64,000 bases of DNA from Sphingomonas sp. HF-S4 (GCF_032911445.1 NZ_JAWJEJ010000001.1:682001-746000); one strand, 5' to 3'; shown: positions 32,599-42,499, counted from the stretch's first letter. Notes: generated by a model not told the origin, from the letters alone. Translations and numbers: made by a program.

Positions 32599-33156
32599 TC
32601 ACGCCGCCATGCGAGCTCGAGAATCGTTATCGGCGCTCCCAGCTTCGTCGAGGTGGATCTCGAAATGCGCCGCAGGGCCGGTTTCACCGCGACCGTGCGA
32701 GTAGAACGAGGATACCCGGCCAGTGGGGCGGAAGCCGAGCTTGCGCAGCACCCGTCCCGACGCCGGATTGTCGAGGAAATGCCTGCCCGCAACGCGCCGG
32801 ATGCCCGCGGCGCGTGCTGCGCGTAGCACCGCGGCGCCCGCTTCGGTCGCGTACCCGCGGCCCCAGGCGTCGGGCGTGATCCAATAGCCGATCTCGTGCG
32901 CCTCGTCTTCGAACGGGCCGATGGCCATCCCGCCGATCAACCGCACCGTGCCACCCTGATGCTCGAAGATCAGGAACTTGGGTTCGGTGGACGATTCGAA
33001 GCTTGCCGCGAAGGTTTGCGCTGCTTCGATCGTATAGGGCCAGGGCACGACGGCGAGATTGCGCACCACGGCTTCGTGCCCGATCGCGCGCGTGAGCGTG
33101 GCTGCGTCCTCGGGCCAGCCGGGCCGCAATGTCAGTCTTTGCGTACGCACGAACAT
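32599..33156 (-). CDS. GNAT N-acetyltransferase, RimJ/RimL-like
   Basis: 185 residues. Pattern of the Acetyltransf_3 branch: VRTQRLTLRPGWPEDAATLTRAI, IGGMAIGPFEDEAHEIGYWITPDAWGRGYATEAGAAVL with the acetyl-CoA loop (AWGRGYATEAG) and FLDNPASGRVLRKLGFRPTG. The acceptor (protein N-terminus or small molecule) cannot be told. RBS GAGGAGA precedes the ATG at 33156. It lies downstream of rpmA on the same strand but after the rpmA terminator, so it probably has its own promoter. Confidence 0.88.
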   Translation of the reverse strand: MFVRTQRLTLRPGWPEDAATLTRAIGHEAVVRNLAVVPWPYTIEAAQTFAASFESSTEPKFLIFEHQGGTVRLIGGMAIGPFEDEAHEIGYWITPDAWGRGYATEAGAAVLRAARAAGIRRVAGRHFLDNPASGRVLRKLGFRPTGRVSSFYSHGRGETGPAAHFEIHLDEAGSADNDSRARMAA

Positions 33157-33237
33157 GACCAGTCTCCTCGGTCTTGTGGTGCCCCTGACGCGTCACTGTG
33201 ACAGCCAGTTTGCAACCACATTTCGAGGGAGCAAAGA

Positions 33238-33269
33238 AAAAGGGAGCCGGGGTGACCCGTCTCCCTTTT
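33238..33269 (-). terminator. Terminator of the rplU-rpmA operon
   Basis: AAAAGGGAG and CTCCCTTTT form the outer stem and CGGG/CCCG an inner stem with one internal mismatch. On the minus strand the hairpin runs into a TTTTT tract, as expected 60 bp after the rpmA stop. Confidence 0.8.
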
Positions 33270-33330
33270 CAGCTGGTCCGCTCGCCGGACCCGGGTCACC
33301 CTGGTGGGCAACCCGTCCGGTTACCCGATG

Positions 33331-33600
33331 TTATTCGGCCGCTTCCGCAATAAGGTCTACCGAGCAGAACTTGCGCCCCAGCTTTCCGACCTTGAACGAC
33401 ACGCGGCCGTCGGTAAGCGCGAAAAGGGTGTGGTCCTTGCCCATGCCCACGTTCACGCCCGGATAGATTTTGGTGCCGCGCTGTCGCACGATGATGTTGC
33501 CCGCGATCACGGCTTCGCTGCCGAACTTCTTGACGCCGAGACGACGGCCTGCCGAATCGCGACCGTTGCGCGAAGAGCCGCCTGCTTTCTTATGTGCCAT
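33331..33600 (-). CDS. rpmA: 50S ribosomal protein L27
   Basis: 89 residues, standard length. The N-terminus [27 protein letters not shown] is the highly conserved L27 tail that reaches the peptidyl-transferase centre; [13 protein letters not shown] and GKDHTLFAL follow. No N-terminal Firmicute-type leader is present. It is 25 bp downstream of rplU, the usual operon order. Confidence 0.98.
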   Translation of the reverse strand: MAHKKAGGSSRNGRDSAGRRLGVKKFGSEAVIAGNIIVRQRGTKIYPGVNVGMGKDHTLFALTDGRVSFKVGKLGRKFCSVDLIAEAAE

Positions 33601-33625
33601 TTGCTATACTCCTCGTGTCTCGCGA

Positions 33626-34009
33626 TCAGGCTTCGGCAGCCGGAGCTTCCGCCGTGGCGGGAGCAGCATCGGCCTTCTTTGCCTTGGGCGCGGCCTTCTT
33701 CTTTTCTTCCTGCGCACCGATCGCGGTGATCTTCAGAATGGTGTGGTTCTGGCGATGGCCGTTCTTGCGGCGATAGTTATGCCGGCGGCGCTTCTTGAAG
33801 ACGATGACCTTCTCGCCCTTCGCCTGCGCGATGATCTCGGCCGAAACGGTCAGCCCGTCGGTCGGCTTCAGCTCCGAGCCTTCGCCGGCGAGCAGGATGT
33901 CGCCCAGCGTGATCGACGAACCGGCTTCGCCATCGAGCTTCTCGACGACAATCTTGTCTCCAGCGGCGACGCGATACTGCTTGCCGCCCGTGCGCACGAT
34001 AGCGAACAT
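33626..34009 (-). CDS. rplU: 50S ribosomal protein L21
   Basis: 127 residues starting [20 protein letters not shown]. The L21 core runs to about residue 100 ([20 protein letters not shown]); the last 27 residues are an Ala/Lys-rich extension ([17 protein letters not shown]) common in alphaproteobacterial L21. The ATG at 34009 is unambiguous although the antisense-rich frame remains open far upstream. First gene of the rplU-rpmA operon, divergent from the TonB receptor with a 258-bp spacer. Confidence 0.97.
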   Translation of the reverse strand: MFAIVRTGGKQYRVAAGDKIVVEKLDGEAGSSITLGDILLAGEGSELKPTDGLTVSAEIIAQAKGEKVIVFKKRRRHNYRRKNGHRQNHTILKITAIGAQEEKKKAAPKAKKADAAPATAEAPAAEA

Positions 34010-34267
34010 GGGTCTCTTCTCTAACAAAAGCATGTGCCCGCTGGGGAAAGCCCCGGCAGGAGGAAGGGCGCAGCTAAGGGAGGACGTGCCGGAAGTCAAC
34101 CGCCGATCCGCGATAAACTGACGTCGCCGGCCGCTCCATGGCCGAGCCGGGTCGCGAAGAAAATCTATACCGTTCCGGAGGAGGTTTCGCATTCGTTCCG
34201 GACGGTTTCGGCGGCATGGTACGCGTTCCAGGGTAGGACGTACCTGAGGCTCCAGGAGAGTAGCCCA

Positions 34268-36853
34268 ATGTTTGCAAAGATTTCCCCGTTCCTCGCCGGC
34301 GTTTCGCTCGTCGCCTTCGCCACTTCGGCTGCCGCGCAGACCGCCGATCCGGTGGATCCGGTCGAAGAGGTCGCCGCAGAGGACATCGTCGTAACCGGCT
34401 CGCGAGTCGCGGAACGCAGCGTCGCCAATAGTCCAGTGCCGGTCGATGTGATCGGCGGCGATGCGCTGACCAAGTCGGGCGCGACTGAGACCAACAAGGT
34501 GCTGCGCGACCTCGTCCCCTCGTTCAACTTCCCGCAGCCCTCGCTGGTCGACGGCACCGATTCGCAGCGCCCCGCCACCTTGCGCGGCCTCGCACCCGAT
34601 CAGGTACTCGTGCTGGTCAACGGCAAACGGCGGCACCAGTCGGCATTGCTCAACTTGAACGGCTCGGTGGGCCGTGGCTCGTCGGCCGTCGACCTCAACC
34701 AGATCCCTGCGATCGCGATCGATCGCGTCGAGATCCTTCGCGACGGTGCGTCGTCGCTTTACGGATCGGATGCGATCGCCGGCGTGATCAACCTCCAGCT
34801 GCGCCGCAGCGAGGGCACGCGTGCCAGCGTGACCTTCGGCAAGTATGCCACGTCGATGGACGGGGTCTATGACGTGACCGGCGTCGCCAATACCGGCGGC
34901 ATCCCGACCGTGCTGACTCCGGGTGGCGTTTCGAACGACATCCTCCAGCTCAACAGCGGCGACGAGCGGACGCGGCACGACGGCGACACGCTGACCCTGG
35001 CGACCAATTTCGGGCTGCCGGTGGGGGCGGGGGGCTATCTCAACCTCACCGCCCAGTTCCGTGACCGCGACGCGACCAATCGCTCGGGCGCCGATCCGCG
35101 GCGGCAGTATCTCGCCGTCGGCGATCCGCGCGAGCTTTCGATCGACCGCTTCACGCACCGCTACGGCGACGGCGAGGCGATCGACTACAACCTATTCGCC
35201 AATGCCGGCTATGAACTGGGCAATGGCTTCGAGCTCTATGCGTTCGGCAGCTATGGTATCCGCGACGCATCGGGCGGCGGCTTCTATCGCCGCGCCAACG
35301 ACGTCCGCAACCGCGACTGGTCGGCATCGACCACGACGTTCGTGCCGCTCTATGCCGATGGCTATCTTCCCTACATCACCACGGAGATCGAAGACGTCTC
35401 GGGCGCTGTGGGCGTGCGCGGCGATATCGGCGGGTTCACCGGCGACCTCTCGGTGGTCTATGGCTCGAACGAGCTCAATTACGGGGTGACCAACAGCGTC
35501 AACGTCTCGCTGGGCGGCGCGAACAGCCCGCGCACCTTCGATGCGGGCGGCCTGCGCTCGGGCCAGACCGTGGTCAACCTCGATCTCAGCCGCAAGTTCG
35601 ACTTCGCCGGCCTGCAGTCGTTCGGCATCGCGTTCGGCGGCGAGTATCGCAACGAGAACTACAAGATCGTCGCGGGCGACGTCGCCAGCTACATCAACGG
35701 TCCATTCTCGGCCGCGCCGTTCAACGCGGCGGGGGGATCGCAGGTGTTTCCGGGATTCCGTCCCAACAACGCTACCGACGTGTCGCGGAACAGCTGGGCG
35801 GGCTATGCCGAAGCCGATGCCGATGTGACCGACTTCTTCTCGCTGCAGGCGGCAGGCCGCTACGAGCATTATTCCGACTTCGGCGACACCTGGAACGGCA
35901 AAATCGCCGCACGGCTCGAGCCGGTGAAGGGTATCGCGATCCGCGGCTCGGCCTCGACCGGGTTCCGCGCGCCGAGCCTGGCGCAGCAATATTTCACCGC
36001 GACCTCGACGGTGTTCACCGGCGGCAACCTGATCGAGACCGGCACCTTCGCGGTCTCCGATCCGGTGTCGCAGGCGCTCGGCGCCAAGCCGCTCGAGCCC
36101 GAGAAGTCGACCAATCTCGGCGCGGGCGTGGTGTTCTCGGCAGTGCCGGGGCTCACCGTCACCGCCGACTATTACAACATCAAGATCCGCGACCGCGTGG
36201 TGCTCAGCGAATCGCTGAGCGGCGCGGCGGTGGTGGCGCTGCTTACCGGGGCGGGGATCACCAATGCGACCTCGGCGCGGTTCTTCGTCAACGGCGTCGA
36301 TACGCGCACGCAGGGCGTCGACGTGGTCGCCAGCTACCGGGTCCCCGATTTCGGCGCAGGCAAGTTCACGCTGTCGGCGGGATACAACCATAACCAGACC
36401 AAGATCCTCGAGCGCGCGTCGCTACCGTCGCTGCCCGGACTGATCGTGTTCGGCCGCGCCGAATCGCTGCGCCTCACCGACGGTCAGCCGCGTGACAAGA
36501 TCAACGCGTCGCTCGACTGGGATCTGGCACCGGTGGGCTTCACGCTGCGGACCAACCGCTATGGCCGGGTGCTCTCGACCGGCAGCTCGACCGATCTGGC
36601 GATACCGGCGGGGCAGGGCGTGGCGGACTATTGGCTCGAGCCCAAGTGGATCACCGACGTCGAAGTGCGGGTGCAGGCGCTGCCGGGCGTCTCGCTCGCC
36701 GTGGGTGCGGACAATGTGTTCGACGTCTATCCGACCAAGGCGCCGGCCGGCGGCGTGTTCGGCAACAACAATTATTTCCTGCCCTATTCGTCCTTCTCGC
36801 CGTTCGGCTTCAACGGGCGCTTCATCTATTCGCGAATCGCGTTCAGCTTCTGA
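34268..36853 (+). CDS. TonB-dependent receptor
   Basis: 861 residues. Signal peptide [24 protein letters not shown], then a TonB-box-like segment [10 protein letters not shown] (about residues 41-50), a plug with [46 protein letters not shown] and [24 protein letters not shown], and a beta-barrel ending in RIAFSF with a terminal Phe. The plug wording is close to the large sphingomonad/Caulobacter receptors of unknown ligand rather than siderophore types. It imports a substrate through the outer membrane. RBS AGGAGAG upstream; a strong terminator follows. No co-transcribed gene. Confidence 0.92.
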   Translation: MFAKISPFLAGVSLVAFATSAAAQTADPVDPVEEVAAEDIVVTGSRVAERSVANSPVPVDVIGGDALTKSGATETNKVLRDLVPSFNFPQPSLVDGTDSQRPATLRGLAPDQVLVLVNGKRRHQSALLNLNGSVGRGSSAVDLNQIPAIAIDRVEILRDGASSLYGSDAIAGVINLQLRRSEGTRASVTFGKYATSMDGVYDVTGVANTGGIPTVLTPGGVSNDILQLNSGDERTRHDGDTLTLATNFGLPVGAGGYLNLTAQFRDRDATNRSGADPRRQYLAVGDPRELSIDRFTHRYGDGEAIDYNLFANAGYELGNGFELYAFGSYGIRDASGGGFYRRANDVRNRDWSASTTTFVPLYADGYLPYITTEIEDVSGAVGVRGDIGGFTGDLSVVYGSNELNYGVTNSVNVSLGGANSPRTFDAGGLRSGQTVVNLDLSRKFDFAGLQSFGIAFGGEYRNENYKIVAGDVASYINGPFSAAPFNAAGGSQVFPGFRPNNATDVSRNSWAGYAEADADVTDFFSLQAAGRYEHYSDFGDTWNGKIAARLEPVKGIAIRGSASTGFRAPSLAQQYFTATSTVFTGGNLIETGTFAVSDPVSQALGAKPLEPEKSTNLGAGVVFSAVPGLTVTADYYNIKIRDRVVLSESLSGAAVVALLTGAGITNATSARFFVNGVDTRTQGVDVVASYRVPDFGAGKFTLSAGYNHNQTKILERASLPSLPGLIVFGRAESLRLTDGQPRDKINASLDWDLAPVGFTLRTNRYGRVLSTGSSTDLAIPAGQGVADYWLEPKWITDVEVRVQALPGVSLAVGADNVFDVYPTKAPAGGVFGNNNYFLPYSSFSPFGFNGRFIYSRIAFSF

Positions 36854-36871
36854 CGCGAGGCGCAAACGAAA

Positions 36872-36900
36872 GGGGAGCGGACCGCCCGGGTCCGCTCCCC
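36872..36900. terminator. Bidirectional terminator
   Basis: A perfect 12-bp stem (GGGGAGCGGACC at 36872-36883 with 36889-36900) and a 5-base loop, with ATTTT on the plus side and TTTCG on the minus side. It lies between the convergent receptor and hspQ genes and can end both. Confidence 0.88.
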
Positions 36901-36921
36901 ATTTTCGTGCCGGCGCGGGAC

Positions 36922-37302
36922 TTAGTGGGTATGCGTCGCCTTGAGCTTGTAGCGGCCACCGGCGAAATGCTCGAACAGCCCGGTGATCGCGGGATGATCG
37001 ACCGGCTCGTCGCTGTCGTCGGTCACCAGATTTTGCTGGCTGACATAAGCGATGTAGCTCGATTCGTCGTTCTCTGCGAGCAGGTGGTAGAAGGGCTGGT
37101 CCTTCCTCGGCCGCACGTCCTCGGGGATCGAATCATACCATTCGTCCGAATTGGCGAAGACGGGATCGACGTCGAACACCACCCCGCGGAAATCGAACAT
37201 GCGATGGCGCACCACGTCGCCGATCGCGAAGCGCGCGGAGGAGACCGGCGGCATCGAGACTGCAGCTTCGAGCGGGAGCGGGGGAACGTGGGTACGCGGC
37301 AT
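36922..37302 (-). CDS. hspQ: Heat shock protein HspQ
   Basis: 126 residues, or 110 from an internal ATG at 37254, which is nearer the usual length of about 105. The domain is clear: ARFAIGDVVRHRMFDFRGVVFDVDPVFANSDEWYDSIPEDVRPRKDQPFYHLLAENDESSYIAYVSQQNL. HspQ (YccV) binds hemimethylated oriC and, in enterics, acts as a specificity factor of Lon protease. It is transcribed away from tRNA-Ser with its own promoter. Confidence 0.9.
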   Translation of the reverse strand: MPRTHVPPLPLEAAVSMPPVSSARFAIGDVVRHRMFDFRGVVFDVDPVFANSDEWYDSIPEDVRPRKDQPFYHLLAENDESSYIAYVSQQNLVTDDSDEPVDHPAITGLFEHFAGGRYKLKATHTH

Positions 37303-37437
37303 GCGGATAATCTAATGCTTGTGCGGCTAGGTACAAGCACTGCGCTTGCAGGCTCCGATTCATTGCGCTAATGGCCCGCCCTCATCGACCGGTGCCGGCG
37401 TCGGGAAGCCCCGAAGTTCGGCATCTTAAGACCTCGC

Positions 37438-37527
<90 letters not shown>

Positions 37528-37940
37528 ACTACACTTTCTCATAGCGTCTCAAGCCGTCTCAAGGACCAGGAAGCGCGCCGCAATTGGTAGTCCCTGTAGG
37601 GCCCCGATTCGCGCCCGGGAGCGACGGTCCGACCAGCCGACCCATGGCGGGGTACGGGTCTTGAACGCAAGTTCGAGACGATGACCGGCAGCATGTACAA
37701 TCGGTTGCCCGTCAGGGCACAGGCTTCAATGAGTGCTGGGTCATAGCAGCTATCGAGGATCTGAGCAGGGCCTCTGGATGTGTATCCCAGCGGCTTCGGT
37801 GGTGCAGGAAAAACGCGCGGGCGTTAGTCAGCTGAAGGGGGCGGGGCAGGGGGGCGGCTTTGCTGTGTGGAAAGGCAGCTTTGCGCCCCCAACGCTGTCG
37901 TTCAGCGCAGTATCTGCAGTACCCGAGGCCTGACCTTCGC
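37528..37940. other. Gene-free stretch after tRNA-Ser
   Basis: 413 bp in which neither strand has a convincing gene: short frames lack ribosome sites and familiar sequence. It contains a TCTCAAG direct repeat near 37546-37562 but no copy of the tRNA 3' end that I could find. Its composition is less GC-rich than its neighbours. It may be decayed DNA left by an integrated element. Confidence 0.5.
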
Positions 37941-38843
37941 TCATTTTCCGATAAAGGCAGCCAGTTCCCCCGGATCTCCGGTTGGAAACGCCGACTTGAG
38001 GAATTCGAGAAATGCCGAAACTCTCGCGCTCAACAGGCGCCGGGATGGGTAGAGTGCCCACAACGCGATGTCTGGCCCATCGATGTCGCCCCAGTGCACC
38101 AGTGTGCCTGTCGCAAGGTCATGGCTGACCAGCGATATCGGAAGGCGTCCGGCGCCAGCCCCCGCTCGGACCGCGTCACGGTTCATGATCATCGATGACA
38201 CGCTGAGAACCGGTTCGACCGCGATGCGCGACGCTCCATTCGGCGTCTTCACCTTCCAGACCGCGGTCTGGCCGAGCGATTCGCGAACAACCGCAGGCGC
38301 CGCCACACCGTCTGTCGGCCGAGCGACGGAAGGGCTCGCCACCACCACAAGCCGGTCGTGCAGGAAGGCGCGGCCGACAAGGCTTTCGTCCGGCTCCGGA
38401 TTTACGCGGATCACCAAGTCATAGCCTTCCTCGATCATGTCGACCGGTCGATCCTCGGTCGTCACTTCAAGTCGCACCTCCGGGAACCGCGCGGCGAACC
38501 CGGCGGCGAGCTTTCCCATCGCGATCTGCGAGAACAACAGGGGCGCGCTGATCCGCAATCGCCCGCGGGGCGTGTGTCCACCCGAAGCGATGGCCGCCGC
38601 GGTCTCGTTTAGCTCGGTGAGCAACGCGCCCGTTCTCTCGTGGAGCGCGCGTCCCTCCTCGGTCAGCTTGAGCATGCGTGCGCCCCGCTCGAACAGCCGC
38701 ACGTCGAGGCCGGCCTCCAGCTCCGAGACCCGGCGGGACAATGTCGCCTTGGGCCGCCCGGCGGCGCGCGCGGCGCGTCCAAAACCGCCGTGGCGTGCGA
38801 CGAGGTTGAAATCGGCGAGAGCAAGCAGGTCCATATGTTCCAC
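37941..38843 (-). CDS. LysR family transcriptional regulator
   Basis: 300 residues. N-terminal HTH: LALADFNLVARHGGFGRAARAAGRPKATLSRRVSELEAGLDVRLFERGARMLKLTEEG; the effector domain follows from about residue 90 with RLRISAPLLFSQIAMGKLAAGF, the pattern of the AaeR/CrgA-type subgroup. It is divergent from the NmrA-like gene at 38939, with palindromes between them, so it probably controls that gene and the SRPBCC gene. The inducer is unknown. Confidence 0.92.
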   Translation of the reverse strand: MEHMDLLALADFNLVARHGGFGRAARAAGRPKATLSRRVSELEAGLDVRLFERGARMLKLTEEGRALHERTGALLTELNETAAAIASGGHTPRGRLRISAPLLFSQIAMGKLAAGFAARFPEVRLEVTTEDRPVDMIEEGYDLVIRVNPEPDESLVGRAFLHDRLVVVASPSVARPTDGVAAPAVVRESLGQTAVWKVKTPNGASRIAVEPVLSVSSMIMNRDAVRAGAGAGRLPISLVSHDLATGTLVHWGDIDGPDIALWALYPSRRLLSARVSAFLEFLKSAFPTGDPGELAAFIGK

Positions 38844-38897
38844 CAGTGAGACGCTGTATCCAGATATAGCCTCTATTGGTCCGGGTGTGGATCGCTA

Positions 38898-38922
38898 ATT
38901 TCCGGAAATGCCATTTGGCATT
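38898..38922. promoter_or_regulatory. Overlapping palindromes between LysR and NmrA-like genes
   Basis: ATTTCCGGAAAT (38898-38909, perfect dyad) overlaps AATGCCA-TT-TGGCATT (38907-38922, perfect 7+7). Both lie in the divergent promoter, just before the AGGAG of the NmrA-like gene, and are candidates for LysR or repressor binding. Confidence 0.55.
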
Positions 38923-38938
38923 CATCAGGAGTGACCCC

Positions 38939-39802
38939 ATGACAATTCTCGTTACCGGCGCTACCGGCCAAGTCGGACGCCAAGTCGCCGAGCAACTCAT
39001 CCACCGAGGTGCCGATGTGCGCGCGCTCGTCCGCGATCCGGCGAAGGCGAACCTCCCGGCGGGCGTTGCCGTCGTTCAGGGCGACCTGCTCGACATCGAC
39101 TCCCTGCGCGGCGCATTCTCGGGCGTTTCGACGCTGTTCCTGCTCAACGCGGTGGCCCCCGACGAATTCACGCAGGCGCTCATCGCGCTCAATCTCGCCC
39201 GCGAAGCCGGCATCGAGCGGATCGTCTATCTGTCGGTGATCCACAGCGATCTCTACGTGAACGTCCCGCACTTCGCGGGCAAATTCGGCGTCGAGCGCAT
39301 GATCGAGCGGATGGGCTTCAACGCCACCATCCTGCGCCCCGCCTATTTCATCCAGAACGACCTCACCATCAAGGACGTGGTGACGGGTTACGGCGTGTAC
39401 CCGATGCCCATCGGCGGCAAGGGACTCGCGATGATCGATGCGCGAGACTTGGGGGAGATCGCCGCGATCGAACTCGTCCGCCGCGAACAGGCGAGCACAC
39501 CGCTTCCGCTCGAGCGGATCACGCTCGTCGGTCCCGATACCCTGACGGGTGCGGACGTCGCCGCGATCTGGACCGATGTTCTGGGACGCCCGATCGCTTA
39601 CCCGGGCGCCGATACCGTTGGCTTCGAGCAGAATCTGCGGCAGTTCGCGCCCCATTGGATGGCGTACGACATGCGCCTGATGGCCGAGCGCTTCCAGACC
39701 GAGGGGATGATCCCCGCCGCCGGCGACGTCGAGCGCCTCACTGCGCTGCTGGGCCGTCCCTTGCGCACCTACCGCGAATTTGCCGCCGAAATCGCGGCCT
39801 GA
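38939..39802 (+). CDS. NmrA-like NAD(P)-binding oxidoreductase/sensor
   Basis: 287 residues, atypical SDR of the NmrA/HSCARG type. Dinucleotide motif TILVTGATGQVGRQVAEQL (GATGQVG), then VVQGDLLDIDSL and a NAD(P)-proximal IVYLSVIHSD. No YxxxK catalytic pair is obvious, as in NmrA proteins that act as redox-sensing or quinone-reducing enzymes. Start ATG with CAGGAG upstream. It forms a two-gene unit with the SRPBCC gene 26 bp downstream, controlled by the divergent LysR. Confidence 0.85.
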   Translation: MTILVTGATGQVGRQVAEQLIHRGADVRALVRDPAKANLPAGVAVVQGDLLDIDSLRGAFSGVSTLFLLNAVAPDEFTQALIALNLAREAGIERIVYLSVIHSDLYVNVPHFAGKFGVERMIERMGFNATILRPAYFIQNDLTIKDVVTGYGVYPMPIGGKGLAMIDARDLGEIAAIELVRREQASTPLPLERITLVGPDTLTGADVAAIWTDVLGRPIAYPGADTVGFEQNLRQFAPHWMAYDMRLMAERFQTEGMIPAAGDVERLTALLGRPLRTYREFAAEIAA

Positions 39803-39828
39803 AGCAACGCACGACAAGGAGATCCCTG

Positions 39829-40302
39829 ATGATCTATTCGACCGCCACCGTCCCGGTGAACCCCGAGGGCGAGATCAGATTGACCCGTGCGCAAGCCTGG
39901 GCCGGTCTCGAGCTAAAGGCCCGCGACGCGCGCCTGTTCCTTCCGCCCGGCCTCTGCACCCGTTGCGATGTCGTGGAGGAAAGCGCGACTCATTTCGTCC
40001 GCGAAGCCACGATCGGCGGCGCCGATCTGCGAGAGATCGTAGTGCTGGAACACGAGCGCAAGATAACCTTTTTCCAGGCCGCCGGCCTGCGCGAAGGCGC
40101 GATCGTCAACGAACTCTACGAGGATGGGGCCGGCGGGCTTCAGCTGCGCTTCTATTGCTATCTCGGCCTGCGCGGCAAGAAACCGAACGGCCCTGAAGAG
40201 CAGGCCGAGCAAACACAGTTCGACAGCGAAAATGGGTATAAGGCCGCGCTGCTATCGACGCTGAAGCGCACCCGCGAGCTGCTCGTAGATGGCACGCTCT
40301 GA
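39829..40302 (+). CDS. AtaL-like SRPBCC family protein (DUF1857)
   Basis: 157 residues starting MIYSTATVPVNPEGEIRLTRAQAWAGL, with AAGGAG upstream. VVEESATHFVREATIGGADLRE and FYCYLGLRGKKPNGPEEQ match the AtaL/DUF1857 group of START-like helix-grip proteins, which bind hydrophobic small ligands. Probably acts with the NmrA-like protein; substrate unknown. Confidence 0.8.
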   Translation: MIYSTATVPVNPEGEIRLTRAQAWAGLELKARDARLFLPPGLCTRCDVVEESATHFVREATIGGADLREIVVLEHERKITFFQAAGLREGAIVNELYEDGAGGLQLRFYCYLGLRGKKPNGPEEQAEQTQFDSENGYKAALLSTLKRTRELLVDGTL

Positions 40303-40315
40303 ATCGTCGCGGATC

Positions 40316-40360
40316 CATGAACGGCGCGACTTCGGCTTCAGTGAAGTCGCGCCGTTCATG
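40316..40360. terminator. 18-bp perfect hairpin after SRPBCC gene
   Basis: CATGAACGGCGCGACTTC (40316-40333), a 9-base loop and the exact complement (40343-40360). It begins 14 bp after the SRPBCC stop and can act as a terminator stem, although no T-run follows. Confidence 0.6.
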
Positions 40361-40766
40361 TCGGTTATGCGCCCAACGTCTGTCATTCAGGGTCCGCAGC
40401 GGCGCCCGAAAGCGGACGTACGTTCAGCTCGATGGCGAACGGCAGCTATCGCCCCAAATAGCTGACATCGGCCTGCGCTGGTTGTCAGTTGCTACATCTC
40501 ACCTCGGCTTCGCCTTTGGCATCCTCCGCCACGCGCAGTCGCGACCGCCATTGCCTAGGCTAAATGCGTTGCTTTCAGGTAGATCAGGCCAGAACCTGTA
40601 AAGATATGTCGCTATAGACAATGCTTTCTCCGTTGATTTCCAAATCAGATGAGATGGTCGTCCTCACCTTGATTTTCGTCAATGCGGAGAAACGGCCCAG
40701 GCTAGATGGTCTGACGTTCCTTGCGCGGCGAGGTGGTTTCATCATATTATCCTAGTCGGTGAACTC
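40361..40766. other. Gene-free stretch
   Basis: About 400 bp without a supported gene on either strand. The last 130 bp are AT-richer than the surroundings and must hold the promoter of the GAF gene at 40767. The remainder looks like decayed sequence. Confidence 0.5.
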
Positions 40767-41441
40767 ATGCACATGAACCGGGATGTTGATCTGGAAAGAT
40801 TTGCCGAAGCGCGCCGTCAGGTACGCGTGTTGACGAGCGGCGTATTCGGGATGCGGGGCGATGCCGAACTCTCCCAGATCGTTGAGGAAGCCGCCAGAGC
40901 GGCGCGCTTTCCTTACGCGGCGGTATCCATTGTAGATCAATCTCGACTTTGGCTTGCGGTCGCCTATGGCTTCGATCCCAGGGAATTCACGCGACCGGAC
41001 AGCTTTTGCGACGCGGCCATCCAGGTTCCCGGATTTACGCCGTTATGCGTGTCGGACGCATGGCTTGAACCACGCTTCAAGTTTGCACCCGCGGTAATCG
41101 AGATGAACGTGCGCGCCTATTACGCGGCGCCCCTGGTCACCAGCGACGGGTTCGCGCTCGGGACGCTGTGTCTTCTGGACCAGAGGCCGCGAACCGTGGA
41201 TCCCGGAACACTCAGGTTGCTGACCTCTCTCGCAAACGACGCTTGCGCCGTCATCGATCGCGAGCCCAACGCAGTGGCTCATGCCCAGTATGCGATTGCT
41301 GAGATTTCCACACGCATACGCTTCGCGATCGCCGAGCGGGATGATGCCATGGTGGCACTGCTCGACGAGGAGCTTCGCCGGCTGGAAGCGAAGCTGACCC
41401 CGCATTGGGATAAAGATGTTTCCGCATCCCGTTCGCCGTAG
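40767..41441 (+). CDS. GAF domain protein
   Basis: 224 residues. A single GAF domain spans about residues 15-170: LSQIVEEAARAARFPYAAVSIVDQSRLWLAVAYGFDPREFTRPDSFCDAAI and VRAYYAAPLVTSDGFALGTLCLLDQRPR, typical of GAF-2 sensors usually found in front of kinase or cyclase domains. Here only a 50-residue helical tail follows, so the protein is a stand-alone sensor or the remains of a larger one. Start ATG 40767 or 40773. Its base composition is visibly less GC-rich than core genes. Confidence 0.8.
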   Translation: MHMNRDVDLERFAEARRQVRVLTSGVFGMRGDAELSQIVEEAARAARFPYAAVSIVDQSRLWLAVAYGFDPREFTRPDSFCDAAIQVPGFTPLCVSDAWLEPRFKFAPAVIEMNVRAYYAAPLVTSDGFALGTLCLLDQRPRTVDPGTLRLLTSLANDACAVIDREPNAVAHAQYAIAEISTRIRFAIAERDDAMVALLDEELRRLEAKLTPHWDKDVSASRSP

Positions 41442-41573
41442 CGAGGTGTCAACTGTCTGATTGTACAGTAGTCGACCACCCACACAGACGAATGCCGCTC
41501 GGCAATGCTGGGAAAAGCCGGTTCGAGACCTCGCCAACTTTGCGTCCGTCTGAACCAAGGGGGCGATCCCGTG

Positions 41574-41825
41574 TCAGGCGCGGTGGCGAAGCAAGCCGCC
41601 CGGCGTTTCCAGAGCGACGGGCGGCAGTGCCTCAAATGCCGGCTTGGCGAAATAGAAGCCCTGAATATAGCGTACTCTGATCGAACTGAGCGCTTCGAAC
41701 TCGGCTGCTGTTGGGCGTGGAACTGATATGACCATCCTCCACGTTGATCCCTAGAATTGGCACTGCGCACAGGCTCGCGAAATTGGAAGTATTCGAGCGC
41801 GAAAACGATGGTTGTCCCCTGTAGG
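41574..41825 (-). pseudogene. EAL-domain phosphodiesterase, C-terminal remnant
   Basis: Reading the minus strand, one frame gives NFASLCAVPILGINV (EAL-like LC..LGINVVAEG) and, after a frame change near 41720, another gives AAEFEALSSIRVRYIQGFYF and AKPAFEALPPVALE up to a TGA at 41574-41576. This is the C-terminal end of a cyclic-di-GMP phosphodiesterase domain. The catalytic half and start are missing, so it is a broken relic in the accessory region. Confidence 0.7.
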
Positions 41826-41927
41826 GTGCCTGATCCAGACGGAGCCCCCTTATGCCTGATATTCAAGGGTTACGGGCGTGGTTTGGCGGGCACCCTCTCC
41901 GCCACTTCCGCTTCAAGGCGCCGGGCC

Positions 41928-42401
41928 TCAACCGCGCACCGTCTCGCGGATCGTCTCCATCGAGATGTAGGTCGAGGTGCTCGCGACGTGCGGCAGGCTC
42001 GAGATGCGCTCGCCCAGCACGATCCGGTATTTGCGGATGTCGGCGGTGCGGACCTTGAGCAGATAATCGAAATTGCTCGCGATCATATGGCATTCCTCGA
42101 CCTCGGGAATGCGGCGCACCGCGGCGTTGAACTCCTCCAGTGCCTTTTCGCGCGTGTCCGAGAGCTTCACTTCGGTGAACGCGACATGGTCGAGCGCCAG
42201 CTTGGCGGGGTCGATCAGTGCCGTGAAGCCCAGGATCACGCGATGGTCGATCAGCCGCCGCAGCCGCTGCTGGCACGGCGTCTTGGACAGGCCGATGCGC
42301 TGGGCGAGCTCGGTGACGGTGATCCGCCCGTCCTCGCGCAACACCTGGAGGATTTTGCGGTCATACTCGTCCAGATCGACTGGATTGGCGGCATTTTCCA
42401 T
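41928..42401 (-). CDS. Lrp/AsnC regulator, PutR-like
   Basis: 157 residues. HTH: DEYDRKILQVLREDGRITVTELAQRIGLSKTPCQQRLRRLIDHRVI; RAM/AsnC effector domain: VEECHMIASNFDYLLKVRTADIRKYR. SKTPCQQRLRRL is characteristic of the PutR branch that activates putA with proline in alphaproteobacteria. It is divergent from putA with a 98-bp spacer, which fits this role, and the PutA here has no DNA-binding domain of its own. Confidence 0.9.
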   Translation of the reverse strand: MENAANPVDLDEYDRKILQVLREDGRITVTELAQRIGLSKTPCQQRLRRLIDHRVILGFTALIDPAKLALDHVAFTEVKLSDTREKALEEFNAAVRRIPEVEECHMIASNFDYLLKVRTADIRKYRIVLGERISSLPHVASTSTYISMETIRETVRG

Positions 42402-42499
42402 GCGTTTCGACTTTCAGCGCGCGTAATATCGATCGACTGTGTATCAACCCTCGCCAAACTAAGACAGATCGACTTGCGGCAATCTGCTATGGCGGATTC

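Noticed and set aside
37733..38061. Short frames on both strands between tRNA-Ser and the LysR gene
   Set aside because: No ribosome sites, no recognisable sequence, and partial overlap with the LysR coding region.
40317..40601. 94-codon plus-strand frame after the SRPBCC gene
   Set aside because: It starts inside the 18-bp hairpin, has no ribosome site and its translation resembles no protein.
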